A stretch of 64,000 nucleotides of DNA, from contig CM062290.1 of the NCBI GenBank assembly GCA_031216915.1, positions 261,179,969 through 261,243,968 of the forward strand. The letters run 5' to 3'. The position numbers and the translations under genes were made by a program. Below, piece after piece: positions 63,271 through 64,000 of the stretch (positions within the stretch are counted from its first letter, which is position 1; each line of letters starts with the position of its first letter). Source of the stretch: Pictodentalium vernedei (Eukaryota; Mollusca; Scaphopoda; Dentaliida; Dentaliidae). The notes under the pieces were generated by a model. The model had not been told where the DNA came from. It worked only from the letters and a program-made list of their open reading frames with translations, and made no database searches.

Positions 63271-63590
63271 ATCACTGTGCAGGGGGGGGGGGGGGGGGGG
63301 GGGGGGGGAGGGCGGCAACAATTATTTATAAGTTCAATAGATTAGCAAAAGGGCTAGCCATCTTTCAATGGTTATGGGTGGCTCCTAAGATTTTATCCAG
63401 AAATCTTAAGAATTAATCGCCACAACCAGTAATGTGGAAATCCCCCCCCCCCCCCCCCAAAAAAAAAAAGAAATAAAATAAAAGATAGGAAATTACCATG
63501 CTCCAGTGACTTTCATCGCCCCCTACCCACCTCCATTGTTAATTTTTCTGAAGTTTATCCCAAGATTATAAACTGAGAGGGAGGTCTGTT
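63271..63590. repeat. Poly(G) and poly(C) tracts
   Basis: Poly(G) of more than 25 at about 63,282-63,308 and poly(C) at 63,443-63,458 followed by poly(A). Confidence 0.9.
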
Positions 63591-63745
63591 ACAACCAGTA
63601 GTGTATAAATTTACCAGTAATGTCGAAATCGACCAGTAATGTCAAAAAAATTAACCAGTAATGTCAAAATCAACCAGTAATGTCGAAAAAATCGACCAGT
63701 AATGTAAAAATCCGTAATGTCGAAAAATTAACCAGTAGTGTCAAA
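63591..63745 (+). repeat. Tandem array of a CCAGTAATGTCGAAAA unit
   Basis: Seven or eight units of about 18-23 bp, (A)CCAGTAATGTC(G/A)AAA(A)AT(C/T), with variable A-runs. The variability of the spacer and constancy of the core resemble the 22-bp GGTCAAAACGTCCCC arrays. No facing partner lies in the window. Confidence 0.85.
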
Positions 63746-64000
63746 AAGTGACGAGCAAAATGAGGAGCACTAACACTTGCCGACGGGGAGGGGGGTATAG
63801 CCACCCCCCCCCCCCGATGACACCACTGATCGTATGCTTTAATGACTGACTATTATAATGTCAGTCACTACCCGATATTTGCTACATGTCTATCATCCAG
63901 TTCTACCAATTTGCTACCTGTCATTTTACCTACATCCATCAATCAGTCAGTCTGCGTCACCCACATGTACCCGCATGTACATGGGGAGCACTATTAGCGC
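63746..64000. other. No gene recognised
   Basis: One more poly(C) tract (about 63,804-63,814). Nothing else. Confidence 0.5.

Overview
This looks like a repeat-dense piece of a marine invertebrate nuclear genome, most likely a mollusc. The signs are AT-rich DNA with many poly(G)/poly(C) runs, TACATGTA-type motifs, retrotransposon fragments with metazoan-type domains, tRNA-headed SINEs ending in AATAAATAAAT, and large families of elements that start TTTTAGCTC and carry internal tandem repeats of about 160 bp. The species is an inference. I see no bacterial or organellar gene, no true tRNA or rRNA gene and no intact recognisable host gene. One short exon-like piece (24,583-24,682) and a few unidentified open frames are the only candidates for host coding sequence.

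Layout. 1-9 kb: 3' fragments of non-LTR retrotransposons (LINEs) on both strands, tandem duplications and a small element bounded by inverted repeat arrays. 9-20 kb: dispersed unnamed repeats, SINE pieces, a degenerate minus-strand coding stretch (10.1-11.2 kb) and one TTTTAGCTC element. 21-28 kb: a tandem array, then a set of nested inverted repeat pairs that includes two facing arrays of a 22-bp GGTCAAAACGTCCCC unit, a PHD-finger-like exon and a SINE. 28-33 kb: SINE remnants, simple repeats and a 422-bp LTR element in miniature (TRIM) at 32,640-33,061 whose terminal repeats contain a tRNA-like promoter. 34-36.8 kb: a large element with 13 tandem 166-bp units. 37.2-46.9 kb: a decayed DIRS-type tyrosine-recombinase retrotransposon carrying later insertions, including a SINE inside a TTTTAGCTC element inside the DIRS copy. 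47-53.9 kb: another TTTTAGCTC element, a broken Tc1-type transposase, a long direct repeat pair and a further tandem-repeat element interrupted by a SINE. 54,002-61,066: an apparently complete, young DIRS element. 61-64 kb: a SINE-like copy, a 20-bp tandem array and poly(G) tracts.

The complete DIRS element is the only multi-gene unit. Its three ORFs (Gag-like; reverse transcriptase/RNase H; tyrosine recombinase) lie in one direction with long overlaps, between 189-bp inverted terminal repeats. An internal complementary region joins copies of both outer ends, as expected for the circular intermediate of this group. All catalytic residues I can check are present. The other findings I rate highest are the TRIM with a tRNA-like LTR, the shared architecture of at least four TTTTAGCT/AGTCCCC element families (sub-terminal inverted repeats, end hairpins, ~160-bp tandem cores; Helentron-like), and the nested inverted arrangement at 22.7-28.0 kb.
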